A stretch of 20,800 nt of DNA from Chitinophagaceae bacterium (GTDB lineage Bacteria > Bacteroidota > Bacteroidia > Chitinophagales > Chitinophagaceae). The notes beneath the pieces were generated by a model. The model did not search any database. It worked only from the letters and a program-made list of their open reading frames with translations, and had not been told where the DNA came from. Positions 1-12,459 of this stretch are shown piece by piece. Within the stretch, counting starts at the first letter, position 1. Each line of letters opens with the position of its first letter. The stretch spans positions 16,829 to 37,628 of the forward strand of contig DMPB01000062.1 in the NCBI GenBank assembly GCA_003456175.1, written 5' to 3'. The position numbers and the translations under genes were made by a program.

Positions 1-1522
1 GATTGGCTGCAATTACATTGCCAGCCCAATCTGCGGTACTATTTCTAGGTGTAAAATCAGATTCTTGATTGTAGAATATGTTGAAACTTCCGCTTGTTTC
101 AAAAGACAAACCCTTTGTAATATTTGCAGTAATACCAAAACGATTTGCAAAATTGATTTCATCAAGAGAATAATCACCCAAGTAGCCTTTACGAATAGGG
201 TTCGTGATAGGATAACTAGCATTGGTAGCATACAAGTAAGACCCATCTACAATACCATAATCGCCATTAGAATAATAAACAGGTACTGTTGGTGCAGAAC
301 GTTGGAACTGGTTGATGATACCAGTTTCACCTGTAATGGCATCGGCACCACCAGTTGGCCCTTTGAACTTCGACCAGTACGCATTACCTACAATGGTGAT
401 GGTAAGCCAATCTTTCAACTTAGAGCTAAGATTGAAACCTAAGTTATAACGCTCAGATTTAAACTTACCTCTAACAATAGCATCTTGTGTTAAATAACCT
501 AACGATACACGATACGTTGTTCTATCGTTACCTGCAGAAAATGCGATGTAATGATTTTGTATAGGCGCTGTTTTCAAAATAGCTTTTGCCCAGTTTGTAT
601 TCGCATATTGATCAGGGTTTGAACCATCGGCAATTGCTTGAATATTTGTAGGTGTATAACGTAATGCTGCCGTAGGGCCATTTCTGTTAATATCAGCTTC
701 GTTCTTCAGTGTAGCGTAGTCAATAGCATTTAAGTATTGAGGTACTACTGTTACTTCTTGAAAACCAAAATAGTTGTTGTACACCACACTCATGGTGCCA
801 CTTTTACCTTTTTTAGTAGTAACAATAATAACACCGTTTGCACCTCTAGCACCATAAATAGCACCAGCAGATGCATCTTTCAATACAGAAATACTTTCAA
901 TATCAGAAGGGGCTAAGTTGTTAAATACTTCTAGGCCTTGATAAAGAATATTATCAATTACCACCAATGGATTGGTATTACCAAAAGTGCCCAAACCACG
1001 AATCAACACGCTTGAAGCATCTGCACCAGGTAAGCCACTGGCTTGTGTTAATTGTACACCGGCAAACTTACCATACATTAACTGTCCAGAATTAGCTACA
1101 GGCTGGTTTACAGCGTCATCAAACTTTACTGTTTGTGTAGCACCCGTTTGGTTAATTTTCTTTTGCACGCCATAACCAACTACAACAACATCTTGTAATG
1201 AATTCACCGATGGCTCTAATCGAATTTGTAAACTTTTAGAACCATCCCATTTTGTAGTAAAAGTTTTGTAACCAATATTGCTGAACTCAAGCGTTACATT
1301 ATCGCCAGACACATTAATACTAAACATCCCTTTTGCATCTGTTGTAACACCACCTTTAGCACCTTGTTGTACTACTGTAACACCTTGAATAGGCGTATTA
1401 TCAGCTCCATTTAATACAACACCTTTAACAACTACAGCTTGTGAAAACACTTGCGAGGCTAGCAAAACGAATAATGCTAATAGATACCATGAATGAAAAA
1501 CTCTTTTGCGGAGTGGCAGCAT
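1..1522 (-). CDS. SusC-family TonB-linked outer-membrane porin, N-terminal part
   Basis: Partial: the frame is open from ATG at 1522 to the window edge, giving 507 residues of a family usually near 1000. A signal peptide (about residues 1-29, ending in FSQA) is followed by a carboxypeptidase-D-like regulatory domain (about 30-103), a TonB-box-like DVVVVGYG at 111-118, and a plug domain (about 120-240). The plug carries the family hallmarks VLIRGLGTFG, SDIESISVLKDASAGAIYGARG and GVIIVTTKKG; the rest is the start of the beta-barrel. In this family the protein works with a SusD lipoprotein to move oligosaccharides across the outer membrane using TonB energy. The SusD gene should lie just left of the window. 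The gene follows the GH2-sulfatase cluster after a 272-bp gap, so it may have its own promoter. The family call is secure; the substrate is inferred from neighbours. Confidence 0.95.
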   Translation of the reverse strand, partial: MLPLRKRVFHSWYLLALFVLLASQVFSQAVVVKGVVLNGADNTPIQGVTVVQQGAKGGVTTDAKGMFSINVSGDNVTLEFSNIGYKTFTTKWDGSKSLQIRLEPSVNSLQDVVVVGYGVQKKINQTGATQTVKFDDAVNQPVANSGQLMYGKFAGVQLTQASGLPGADASSVLIRGLGTFGNTNPLVVIDNILYQGLEVFNNLAPSDIESISVLKDASAGAIYGARGANGVIIVTTKKGKSGTMSVVYNNYFGFQEVTVVPQYLNAIDYATLKNEADINRNGPTAALRYTPTNIQAIADGSNPDQYANTNWAKAILKTAPIQNHYIAFSAGNDRTTYRVSLGYLTQDAIVRGKFKSERYNLGFNLSSKLKDWLTITIVGNAYWSKFKGPTGGADAITGETGIINQFQRSAPTVPVYYSNGDYGIVDGSYLYATNASYPITNPIRKGYLGDYSLDEINFANRFGITANITKGLSFETSGSFNIFYNQESDFTPRNSTADWAGNVIAAN

Positions 1523-1709
1523 CGTTTCAGTTTTAAATGGTAAAAAAAATCGAATACTAAATAAGAGATAAAATTTTACTTGCTGGGTACACGTACGCTT
1601 CAAAAAAGCGGTATAATTAATTCAATAAAGTATAGAATTTAATGTATATATATAATAAAGAAAGATGGCTATTTGTATATCAAACAGCTATTAAAATACT
1701 AGTGAAATA

Positions 1710-1784
1710 CCTTACGGTAAATGTAATCGCAAGCACAACACATCATCTAATATCATAATGCCACATTCATCATTTACCGTAAGG
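1710..1784. repeat. Perfect 14-bp inverted repeat with 47-bp spacer
   Basis: CCTTACGGTAAATG at 1710-1723 faces CATTTACCGTAAGG at 1771-1784. The arms match exactly over 14 bp and stop matching at both ends. The pair lies between the stop of the 1795-3297 sulfatase and the SusC start. Minus-strand RNA could fold into a long-looped hairpin. No T-run follows the second arm, so it is not a standard intrinsic terminator. Both arms are copies of the 12-mer scattered through the window. Confidence 0.85.
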
Positions 1785-1794
1785 GAAATGTAGC

Positions 1795-3297
1795 TTATTG
1801 TGAAGTGTACTTTGGATTAAGTTGCATTTTCGCAGCTCCATTATTTTTCATCCAGCGTAATAGCTGTTTTTTTAGCTGCCGAGTAACCTTTGCTTCTTTT
1901 AATGCAAGGTTGTATTGCTCACCAATATCTTTTTTAAGATCGTATAGTTCTACTGTTTCGGTTTCATACCACCAAATGAGTTTGTAATCACCTTTACGAA
2001 TAACAACGGCAGGCTTACCACCTTGATTACTGTAATGCGGATAATACCAATACATTGCCCTTTCGAATGCCTCCTTTGGTTGTGCCATCAATTGAAAAAT
2101 AGTCTTACCTTCTAACTGCGGATGTTGGTATGCTGCATTGTCAATAGCATTAGCCAAGGTGGCAAAAATATCAGTTGTACCAACAGGTATATCTGTGATG
2201 GTTGAATGCGTACGTTGCTTCCAATACACTACTAAAGGCACCCGAATACCGCCCTCGTATACCCAACCTTTGCCAGCTCGTAAAGGTGCATTCGATGTAG
2301 GACTACCTTCAGCAGTGCTTAAGCCACCATTATCAGAAGTGAATACAACAATTGTATTATCAAGCATATCTTTTGCTTCGAGCGTTTGCAACATGCGACC
2401 AATATTCCAATCCATATTTTCAATCATAGCAGCATACACTGCATTGTCTTGTACTAACCGTAATTTCCAATCGGGTTGGTGTTGCATCCATGCGGCATCT
2501 TTACTAAAACGCTGTGCTGCCGTGAATGAAAACTGCCCTTGCTTGGCCTTGTATTTTTGCACTAGTGCAGTAGGTGCTTGCATCGGATTATGTACTGCAT
2601 ACATTGCATACATCATGAAGAAAGGTGTATCGGCGGTTTGATGTTCTAAGAATTGAATACATTCAGTTGCAAGCCTGTCGGTAATGTATTCGCCAGCAGG
2701 CCCATCTGATAAAGTAGGATTTTTATAGGGTGAAAAATAACCGCCTGTTGTGTCATTTATTTTACCGTAAGGACCACCACTTTTCCAACCACCAACATTG
2801 TATTGAAACCCATGTTGCAAAGGCCAATATTTTTCTTCTTCGCCCAAATGCCACTTACCAGCAAAAAAAGTAGTATACCCTTGCTGCCTTGCAATTTCTG
2901 CAATCGTTGTTTCTGTAAGTGCCAATTGATATGACGTAGGCGGTGTAATGTATTTTTCGAAAGGCTTTGCATTACCATTTTCTTGCCGCCCTTTAATCCA
3001 ATCAGTAACCCCTGTATGTATTGGATTTTTTCCAGTCATTAAACTAGCTCTTGTAGGGCTGCATACCGGACTTGCTGCATACGCTTGCGTAAATTTCACA
3101 CCCTTGGCTGCCAACCTATCTATATTAGGCGTTTCATAAAAACTACTGCCATAACAACCCAAATCCATCCAACCTAAATCATCTACCAATATCACCAAAA
3201 CATTAGGACGCGTACTTGTTGTTTGTGCTGATGTATGAATTACACTACACCATAGTATGCATAAGCACAGCAATAATCTTTGAGAACCAAGCAGCAT
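1795..3297 (-). CDS. Secreted S1 sulfatase (S1_16-like), formylglycine type
   Basis: 500 residues with a signal peptide (about 1-25, ending TSAQ). It would hydrolyse sulfate esters on a glycan in the periplasm or at the surface. Visible alkaline-phosphatase-fold motifs are the metal pair D39-D40, the activation motif CSPTR with C79 as the residue converted to formylglycine, GKWHLG with K148 and H150, VHNP with H236, and TSDNGG with D322-N323. All expected catalytic residues are present and the length is normal. The stretch TDWIKGR after the activation site resembles sulfatases of subfamily S1_16, which include galactose or GalNAc 4-sulfatases; that subfamily call is from memory of the pattern and is tentative. 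It is the last gene of the GH2-sulfatase cluster, 52 bp after its neighbour. A copy of the 12-mer lies inside it at 2761. Confidence 0.93.
   Translation of the reverse strand: MLLGSQRLLLCLCILWCSVIHTSAQTTSTRPNVLVILVDDLGWMDLGCYGSSFYETPNIDRLAAKGVKFTQAYAASPVCSPTRASLMTGKNPIHTGVTDWIKGRQENGNAKPFEKYITPPTSYQLALTETTIAEIARQQGYTTFFAGKWHLGEEEKYWPLQHGFQYNVGGWKSGGPYGKINDTTGGYFSPYKNPTLSDGPAGEYITDRLATECIQFLEHQTADTPFFMMYAMYAVHNPMQAPTALVQKYKAKQGQFSFTAAQRFSKDAAWMQHQPDWKLRLVQDNAVYAAMIENMDWNIGRMLQTLEAKDMLDNTIVVFTSDNGGLSTAEGSPTSNAPLRAGKGWVYEGGIRVPLVVYWKQRTHSTITDIPVGTTDIFATLANAIDNAAYQHPQLEGKTIFQLMAQPKEAFERAMYWYYPHYSNQGGKPAVVIRKGDYKLIWWYETETVELYDLKKDIGEQYNLALKEAKVTRQLKKQLLRWMKNNGAAKMQLNPKYTSQ
2761..2772 (+). repeat. 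TTTACCGTAAGG copy inside sulfatase gene
   Basis: Exact 12-mer. On the coding strand it reads CCT TAC GGT AAA and encodes PYGK at residues 176-179. Confidence 0.9.
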
Positions 3298-3311
3298 TTA
3301 GTATGGGTATA

Positions 3312-3324
3312 ACTTACGTAAATG
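3312..3324 (-). repeat. Related 13-mer CATTTACGTAAGT (complement) in gap
   Basis: ACTTACGTAAATG in the 52-bp gap between the two sulfatases of the left cluster. It contains the palindrome TTACGTAA and differs from the 12-mer family mainly by lacking one base in the centre. Exact copies occur at 15865 and 18694. Confidence 0.75.
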
Positions 3325-3349
3325 AAAGTATTGAAGGTGATAATTGATA

Positions 3350-4879
3350 TTAGGTTTTAGATTTATTTTTAACAGTTTCAAGCAACTGTTTTAAAGCCTC
3401 AACTTTATCTGGAAATTGCGATGCAAGATTATTGGTTTCGCCCGGATCATTCTTTAAGTTATACAACTGCGGCGTGGTACTATTTCCCAATTCTGTATTT
3501 GTATCCTTGTTCACTTTAGGTCCTTTTGAAGGCTCTATGTATTTCCAATCACCAACAATGATAGACAATGTTGAATTCAAAGATTGCTCTATCAAATGCG
3601 TTCTTGATTGTTGACTTTTATTTAGTAACACTGAAAGATAGTTTTCGCTGTCGGGCGCCTGCCCTGTGGGAATGGTACCACCTACTAGTTTTGCTAGAGA
3701 AGCATATAAATCTATTTGGCTGAACAATGCATCGTTCACCTGATTTTTCTTAATATTTCCTAACCAACTTACAATGAAAGGCACCCTCGTACCAGCTTCA
3801 AAAGCGCTGTACTTACCACCTCTGAAGATACCGTTAGGTCTGTGATTACCTAGCTTTTCAACTGCATCATCTTTGTAGCCATCATCAATTACTTGACCAT
3901 TATCACTAGTGAAAATGATTAATGTATTCTCTAATAAATTTTGCTTTTTTAATACATCCATTAATGCACCTACAGTCCAATCTAACTGTAGCAAAACATC
4001 GCCACGAGGACCGAGACCACTTTTTCCTGCGAAGCGTGCATGCGGCAAGCGAGGCACATGAATATCGTGTGTAGAAAAATACAAAAAGAAGGGATTGTTC
4101 TTTTGCGATTGAATATAGGCTGTAGCTTTATTCACCAGAATATCTGCAAAGTCTTCATCTTTCCAAAGTGCTGCCTTACCGCCAGACATGTATCCAATTC
4201 TACTAACACCATTTATAATAGTCATGTCATGTCCGTGTGAGGGTTGCATTTTCAACAGTTCAGGATTGCTCTTACCTGTTGGTGCAGTTGCATCTACGGG
4301 GCCGGTGTAACTAACGGCAATAGGATCGTTTTTATCTAAATTGAGTACTTCATGATTTTCAACAAATACACAAGGAACTCTATCGCCAGTAGCAGGAATC
4401 AAAAAGGAATAATTAAACCCAATCTCCAGCGGACCTGGTGTAATTTTTCCATTCCAATTTACACCTGAAGCATCCCCCAAACCTAAATGCCATTTGCCAA
4501 CAACAGCCGTATTGTATCCTGCAGTCAGTAACATTTTAGGAAGTGTTACCGTGTTGGTTGGAATAATGAGAGAAGCATCGCCAGGTGCAATACCTGTACC
4601 TTCTTTACGCCAAGCATATTTGCCCGTAAGGAGCGAAAATCTTGAAGGTGTACAAGTAGCAGATGTTGCATGAGCATTCGTATAACGCACACCATTTTTA
4701 GCTAATTGATCTATATTAGGTGTGGGCACAATAGATGTACCATAGCATGTTAAATCGCCATAGCCAAGATCGTCTGTATAAATAAGTATAATATTCGGCT
4801 TCATTACAGATTGTTGTGCTACTGCATGCGATAACGCAGCAAGCAAGCATAACAACAATGCACTGAATTTGTATTTCAT
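3350..4879 (-). CDS. Secreted S1 sulfatase (S1_15-like), formylglycine type
   Basis: 509 residues with a signal peptide (about 1-21, ending AVAQ). Motifs seen: metal pair D36-D37, activation motif CTPSR with C76, GKWHLG with K129 and H131, THDIHVP with H271 and H274, and TSDNG with D326-N327. The segment after the active site, GKYAWRKEGTGIAPGDASL, resembles subfamily S1_15, which includes galactose or GalNAc 6-sulfatases; that assignment is a pattern-based guess. If right, it would remove a different sulfate position from its neighbour at 1795-3297, so the two would act in sequence. The start codon is 8 bp past the stop of the GH2 gene, so the two are almost certainly one transcript. Confidence 0.93.
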   Translation of the reverse strand: MKYKFSALLLCLLAALSHAVAQQSVMKPNIILIYTDDLGYGDLTCYGTSIVPTPNIDQLAKNGVRYTNAHATSATCTPSRFSLLTGKYAWRKEGTGIAPGDASLIIPTNTVTLPKMLLTAGYNTAVVGKWHLGLGDASGVNWNGKITPGPLEIGFNYSFLIPATGDRVPCVFVENHEVLNLDKNDPIAVSYTGPVDATAPTGKSNPELLKMQPSHGHDMTIINGVSRIGYMSGGKAALWKDEDFADILVNKATAYIQSQKNNPFFLYFSTHDIHVPRLPHARFAGKSGLGPRGDVLLQLDWTVGALMDVLKKQNLLENTLIIFTSDNGQVIDDGYKDDAVEKLGNHRPNGIFRGGKYSAFEAGTRVPFIVSWLGNIKKNQVNDALFSQIDLYASLAKLVGGTIPTGQAPDSENYLSVLLNKSQQSRTHLIEQSLNSTLSIIVGDWKYIEPSKGPKVNKDTNTELGNSTTPQLYNLKNDPGETNNLASQFPDKVEALKQLLETVKNKSKT

Positions 4880-4887
4880 ATTGATGA

Positions 4888-8043
<3,156 letters not shown>

Positions 8044-8147
8044 TTAATATACTTTTTGCTGTGGCTAGTAATAATTTATACACCACAATAGAGAGCAAAT
8101 TAGCCGAATGCCCTGTTATAATCTTTTCAAATAAAGGGGGTATCAGT

Positions 8148-8162
8148 AGCAGTAAGTAACTT
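8148..8162 (+). promoter_or_regulatory. Shared leader motif, copy upstream of GH2 gene
   Basis: AGCAGTAAGTAACTT, preceded by TATCAGT, in the 147-bp gap before the GH2 start. It matches AGCAGTAACTT at 12412 and 17093 with an extra internal GTAA. It could be a regulator target, but its role is unknown. Confidence 0.3.
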
Positions 8163-8181
8163 TATGTACACGTAGTATTTT

Positions 8182-11100
8182 TTACTTTTTATACTCAGAT
8201 GGACTAACTCCGAACTGATCTTGAAAGAGCTTTCTAAAATATTTAATATCGTTAAAGCCCGATTCGTATGCAGCTTCTGAAACAGTGTATTTACCGCTTT
8301 CTAAAAGCTTTCCGGCATAGTTCAAGCGAGCAGTTCTAATAAACTCATTGCCCGACATACCTGTAACTGCTTTCAGCTTTCTGTAGAAAGTAGAACGACT
8401 CATGTACATAAGATTTGCTAACTCATCGTTATTGAAGTCGCCATTAGCAATATTATCTTCTACATGCTTCATGAGCTTATTTAAAAACTCCTCTTCGTAC
8501 GATTGAATTTCAAAATTACCCGAACCTAAAAATACCTTCTTAGCATACAAATCTTTCAATGTATTTCGAAGGTTGATGAGGTTATGAATATGTACTAGCA
8601 GCAATTGTGAGTTGAATGGCTTAGGTAAATACACATCGGCACCCTCTTGTATCCCTTGTACATGATGTTGCATATCGTTCAGCGCCGTGAGTAAAATAAT
8701 AGGAACGTGTGAAGTTGTTTTATCTGACTTTAATGTTCTACAAAGTTCAATACCATTTACTTCGGGCATCATAACATCGCTTACTATTAAGTCGGGTATT
8801 GCTTCTAATGCCTTTTCTATACCTAATCTGCCATTCACAGCAGTTATAACATTGTATGATGTTGAGAGTATATCACTGATATACGCAAGCATATCAGACT
8901 CATCTTCCACCACTAAAATAATAGGTAGTTCACGCTCTTGCTCTGGTGCGTTTTGATTGATTTCATCTTGCATAGCTTGATGCTTTAGTTGTGATTCGCT
9001 AGAAATTGAAGATTGTAATAATGGTTCACCTGAAATGGATAAAATAGGTGTATCAAGTGTTTCTGATGGCAGATGAACAATAAATGTACTACCGCTTACA
9101 CCATCACTTTCTGCCCTAATAGTTCCGCGATGCAGTGTAACAAGTTCTTTAACAAAAGATAATCCAATACCTGTACCAGAAATTGTAGTGGCATCTGTTT
9201 TACGACCTCTATAAAACCTATCAAAAATATGTTCTAGTTCATCGGGTTTTATACCAACACCTGTATCGCTTACACTTATTTCGCAAGATTTATCTTGCTG
9301 CCTACAAATATTCAAGCGGATAGTAGCCCCATCTTGTGCATACTTGAAAGCATTAGACAGCATATTATAGAGAATAATTTCGAGCTTATTATCATCGAAC
9401 ACAAACGAAATGTATTTTTCGTTGGTTTCAAATACATAATTGATTTTGCGACGAGCAGCTTCATCGCTGAATAACATATATACATCGTAGCAAAAAGTTA
9501 CAATTTCGCCCGACTGCGGAGACAACTTTAAACTACCTGCTTCTGCCTTCTGAAAATCGAGCAATTGATTCACCATACGTAGCATTCGCTTCGATTGCTT
9601 TTGAATTAACCGTAAACTTTTAGCTATAGGCTTTTCTAGTTGATGCTGTTGCATCATATCTTCTAAAGGCCCTAGTATTAACGTAAGTGGTGTTCTAAAT
9701 TCATGCGATATGTTGGTGAATAATCTTTCCTTAAAATCTGCTAGTTGATTTTCTTGCTGCCTTGCCAACTTCGTTAATTGCAGTTGCGATTTCAATGCCT
9801 CTTGTCTTAACCCTGAATGCCTTGTAAGCCACAATAAGAATATAAACAATGCTATGTAAAAAGTGTAAGCCCACCATGTTTTCCAAGGTGGTGGTAGTAC
9901 TGTAATGGATAATGTTGTTTCTTTCGCATTCCAAACCTTATCGCTGTTGGTTGCTTTTACATGCAATGTATAAGTACCTGGCTTTAGGTTGGTGAACGAT
10001 ACTGTTCTTGTATTACCAGCGAACACCCAATCGCTATGAAAGCCTTGCAATTTGTACATGTACAGATTTTTATCGGGTGCATGATAATCTAACGCTGCAA
10101 ATTGTATGGAAAAGATATTCTGCTGATAATTAAAAACAACATGCTGTGTTTCTGTAAATGGTGTAGCATGTGTTTCTGTATTCGTAGCTTGATTACTTGT
10201 TTCATACGGCTGATTATTTACCGTAAGGTTGGTGAAGTAAATGGGTGGTTGATAATTACTAACATTGATGCTATCGGGATGAAAAAATGTAACCCCTTCA
10301 ATACCACCAAAGAAAAATTGTCCGTTCGATTTTTTAAATGATGCATTTTCAGAAAAAACAACCGAGGCAATTCCATCACGCTTATCGAACAGCGCTATAC
10401 TATTGTTAGTTGGGTTGAGCCGCACAATTCCTTTATTGGTCGTTGCCCAAATAATTCCTTTTTTATCTGCAATTACTGCATGAATGTAATCGTTAGGCAA
10501 GCCATCTTTTCTGGTGTAAGTACTTACTTGCAATGCACCATCAACAATATTGGTGATTTTATTAAGTCCGCTTTGCGTACCTACCCAAATATTACCATGA
10601 ACATCTTCTGTCAAACAGAGAATGGTGTTATTCGTGATAGACTTTCCAACTTGATTCGTTTGAAAATAAACGCTAAAATTATCTGTATTAGGATGATACA
10701 GATGCAAGCCTTTATATGTACCAATCCAAAGCCGACCTTTACTATCTTCTAACAAGCAACTCACACGTTCATTTTGCAACGCTCCTTTCACACCGTAAGC
10801 TGGTAGATAATTTTTAAACACAGGTGTACCCCTTGCGGTAAATGCTTGAATAACACTAAGACCTTTTTCTTGTGTACCAATCCAAATATTACGATTAGTT
10901 GATTGAATCAATGAAGTAATTTTTCGATCGCTTATTGCATTTGGATTACTTTTATCAGGCAGATATATTTTAAAATTATTTACACTGTTTTTTTGATTAC
11001 GAAGTGTAACTAATCCTTTGTTGGTAGCAATAAAAAGAGTGTTATCAACTTGCAGAAACATTCTACCCTCAAATACACTTCGCAAGCTGCTTTTATCAAC

Positions 11101-12309
11101 CAAGTGATTTAATTTGACCTTTGTAAAATTATTCCAATAAGTACTGTATTGTATGGCACCACCTTTTGTACTCAGCCATAAATGATTGAAGCTGTCTACA
11201 AATACAGAAAGCACATGTGTGCTGCCTTGTAGCAAGTTTTTATCGCCATGTCGAATGTTGTTGAAACGTTTCTGATTTATATCGAATTTAAACACACCCG
11301 ACCCATCGGTACCCACCCAAAGCAAGCCTGATGAATCTTCCATCATCGAGAGAATGATCTGATCATCAGTAGTATAAATACCGGGGATATTCAAATGAAA
11401 CCGATCGAAGGTATTTGTTGTGATGTTAAATCTGTTTAAACCACCACCCCATGTACCAATCCATAAATCACCTTTGGTGTCAAGTAATAATTTGTAGGTG
11501 TTGTTAGAGCTAATCGTACTAGCATCTTTAGCATTATGCAAATAAGCTTTATGTGCTTTAGTAGTGGTATTAAACTGTATTAAACCTCTATCCCAAGTGC
11601 CAAGCCAAAGGCATTTATTCATTTCATCTTTAACAATCGCTGTAATATTGATGGCTGGCGTACCAAAGTCGTACACCGCATCGGTATTCAACCGTTGATC
11701 TAAATGTTTTAAACCACTATTCGTTGCTATCCAATAACCGTTATTGCCATCTGCTTGTATATCAAACGTTTTCCAACGAGTATCGATAATGGTAAATGTA
11801 GCGGTTGCTATATCTAAACAACCCAATCCCTGCCAGGTACCAACTAGTAATTTGCCATTGTTGGTTTCTAATAACGAGAGTATATAATCTTCATTAAAGC
11901 TACCATTAACTGGTACACTCAAACTAAAATTTGTGGTGGCACCTGTTTTTAAATCGTACTTACTAATACCACCCGACTTGGTTCCAATCCACAAGCAGTT
12001 GTATTTTTTAGAAGCAAGTACCACTTCTATAGATTGGCTTTTCAGATTCTCTGCTACAGATACATCATTCTTCAAAAGTTTCATCTCATAACCATCGAAT
12101 CGTTGTAAGCCACCTCTTGTTCCAAACCAAACAAACCCTTTTGGATCGCTTATAATTGCAGTTACTTCATTATTTACTAAATCGTGTGCAACACTTGTAA
12201 AGTTTGTTAATGCCTGTGCAACGGCTACCATCACTTGAAAAAATGACAGCAATAACAAGAAGTATTTTCGAAATAAAGCAGGCAATGCTGTATCGTTTGG
12301 CTTACACAA
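8182..12309 (-). CDS. Hybrid two-component system regulator (HTCS)
   Basis: 1375 residues, a normal HTCS length. A signal peptide or anchor (about 15-33) is followed by a periplasmic sensor made of repeated propeller blades with [LI]W[IVL]GT motifs (seen near 62, 107, 155, 235, 282, 331, 476, 528, 575), a Y_Y_Y domain (about 725-803), and one membrane segment (about 812-829). The cytoplasmic part has a histidine kinase with H869 in NISHEFRTPL, N986 in the N-box, DTGVGI at 1015-1020 and GTGIGL at 1045-1050; a receiver domain (about 1130-1245) with D1178 as phosphoacceptor and K1230; and an AraC-type DNA-binding domain (about 1275-1375). All signalling residues are present. Such proteins bind oligosaccharides in the periplasm and switch on the local PUL. 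It stands alone between 150-bp and 147-bp gaps, in the middle of the locus. Confidence 0.96.
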   Translation of the reverse strand: MCKPNDTALPALFRKYFLLLLSFFQVMVAVAQALTNFTSVAHDLVNNEVTAIISDPKGFVWFGTRGGLQRFDGYEMKLLKNDVSVAENLKSQSIEVVLASKKYNCLWIGTKSGGISKYDLKTGATTNFSLSVPVNGSFNEDYILSLLETNNGKLLVGTWQGLGCLDIATATFTIIDTRWKTFDIQADGNNGYWIATNSGLKHLDQRLNTDAVYDFGTPAINITAIVKDEMNKCLWLGTWDRGLIQFNTTTKAHKAYLHNAKDASTISSNNTYKLLLDTKGDLWIGTWGGGLNRFNITTNTFDRFHLNIPGIYTTDDQIILSMMEDSSGLLWVGTDGSGVFKFDINQKRFNNIRHGDKNLLQGSTHVLSVFVDSFNHLWLSTKGGAIQYSTYWNNFTKVKLNHLVDKSSLRSVFEGRMFLQVDNTLFIATNKGLVTLRNQKNSVNNFKIYLPDKSNPNAISDRKITSLIQSTNRNIWIGTQEKGLSVIQAFTARGTPVFKNYLPAYGVKGALQNERVSCLLEDSKGRLWIGTYKGLHLYHPNTDNFSVYFQTNQVGKSITNNTILCLTEDVHGNIWVGTQSGLNKITNIVDGALQVSTYTRKDGLPNDYIHAVIADKKGIIWATTNKGIVRLNPTNNSIALFDKRDGIASVVFSENASFKKSNGQFFFGGIEGVTFFHPDSINVSNYQPPIYFTNLTVNNQPYETSNQATNTETHATPFTETQHVVFNYQQNIFSIQFAALDYHAPDKNLYMYKLQGFHSDWVFAGNTRTVSFTNLKPGTYTLHVKATNSDKVWNAKETTLSITVLPPPWKTWWAYTFYIALFIFLLWLTRHSGLRQEALKSQLQLTKLARQQENQLADFKERLFTNISHEFRTPLTLILGPLEDMMQQHQLEKPIAKSLRLIQKQSKRMLRMVNQLLDFQKAEAGSLKLSPQSGEIVTFCYDVYMLFSDEAARRKINYVFETNEKYISFVFDDNKLEIILYNMLSNAFKYAQDGATIRLNICRQQDKSCEISVSDTGVGIKPDELEHIFDRFYRGRKTDATTISGTGIGLSFVKELVTLHRGTIRAESDGVSGSTFIVHLPSETLDTPILSISGEPLLQSSISSESQLKHQAMQDEINQNAPEQERELPIILVVEDESDMLAYISDILSTSYNVITAVNGRLGIEKALEAIPDLIVSDVMMPEVNGIELCRTLKSDKTTSHVPIILLTALNDMQHHVQGIQEGADVYLPKPFNSQLLLVHIHNLINLRNTLKDLYAKKVFLGSGNFEIQSYEEEFLNKLMKHVEDNIANGDFNNDELANLMYMSRSTFYRKLKAVTGMSGNEFIRTARLNYAGKLLESGKYTVSEAAYESGFNDIKYFRKLFQDQFGVSPSEYKK
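10217..10228 (+). repeat. TTTACCGTAAGG copy inside HTCS gene
   Basis: Exact 12-mer. The coding strand reads C CTT ACG GTA AA, encoding LTVN near residues 695-698, between the propeller region and the Y_Y_Y domain. Confidence 0.9.
10831..10842 (-). repeat. One-mismatch 12-mer copy inside HTCS gene
   Basis: CCTTGCGGTAAA, followed by TG as in the 14-bp arms at 1710 and 1771. Here the coding strand carries TTTACCGCAAGG and encodes FTAR, the opposite orientation to the exact copies in genes. Confidence 0.6.
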
Positions 12310-12411
12310 TCATTCAAAATAACGAAACTTCACATTCGCAACAAATAATTACAAATAGACTATACTAATATCAGAACGCCAATAAAAAGCAGCACCAAAA
12401 TCAAGTATATC

Positions 12412-12422
12412 AGCAGTAACTT
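12412..12422 (+). promoter_or_regulatory. Shared leader motif, copy upstream of HTCS gene
   Basis: AGCAGTAACTT, preceded by TATC as in the 8141 copy, about 100 bp before the HTCS start in a 150-bp gap. The same 11-mer is at 17093. Its role is unknown; autoregulation by the HTCS is one possibility. Confidence 0.3.
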
Positions 12423-12459
12423 AACATTGATTCGCCGATTCATTTGGTTGTAACTTTTC

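Noticed and set aside
1-1522. SusC gene as a broken gene because it has no stop
   Set aside because: The frame is open with intact plug-domain motifs up to the window edge; it is cut by the window, not by mutation.
1710-1784. Invertible promoter switch of the type known in Bacteroides
   Set aside because: The segment between the arms is only 47 bp, contains no clear promoter elements, and no site-specific recombinase is visible in the window. The arms are also copies of a motif found throughout the locus.
2138-2641. A 167-residue open frame on the plus strand opposite the first sulfatase
   Set aside because: It lies wholly antisense to a gene with intact catalytic motifs, and its translation shows no recognisable domain; the same kind of antisense frame occurs at the equivalent site of the sulfatase at 13987-15408.
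12430-12450. GATTC repeat (GATTCGCCGATTC) as an operator or terminator before the HTCS gene
   Set aside because: It is a short direct repeat, not a dyad, with no T-run and no second copy in the other leaders.
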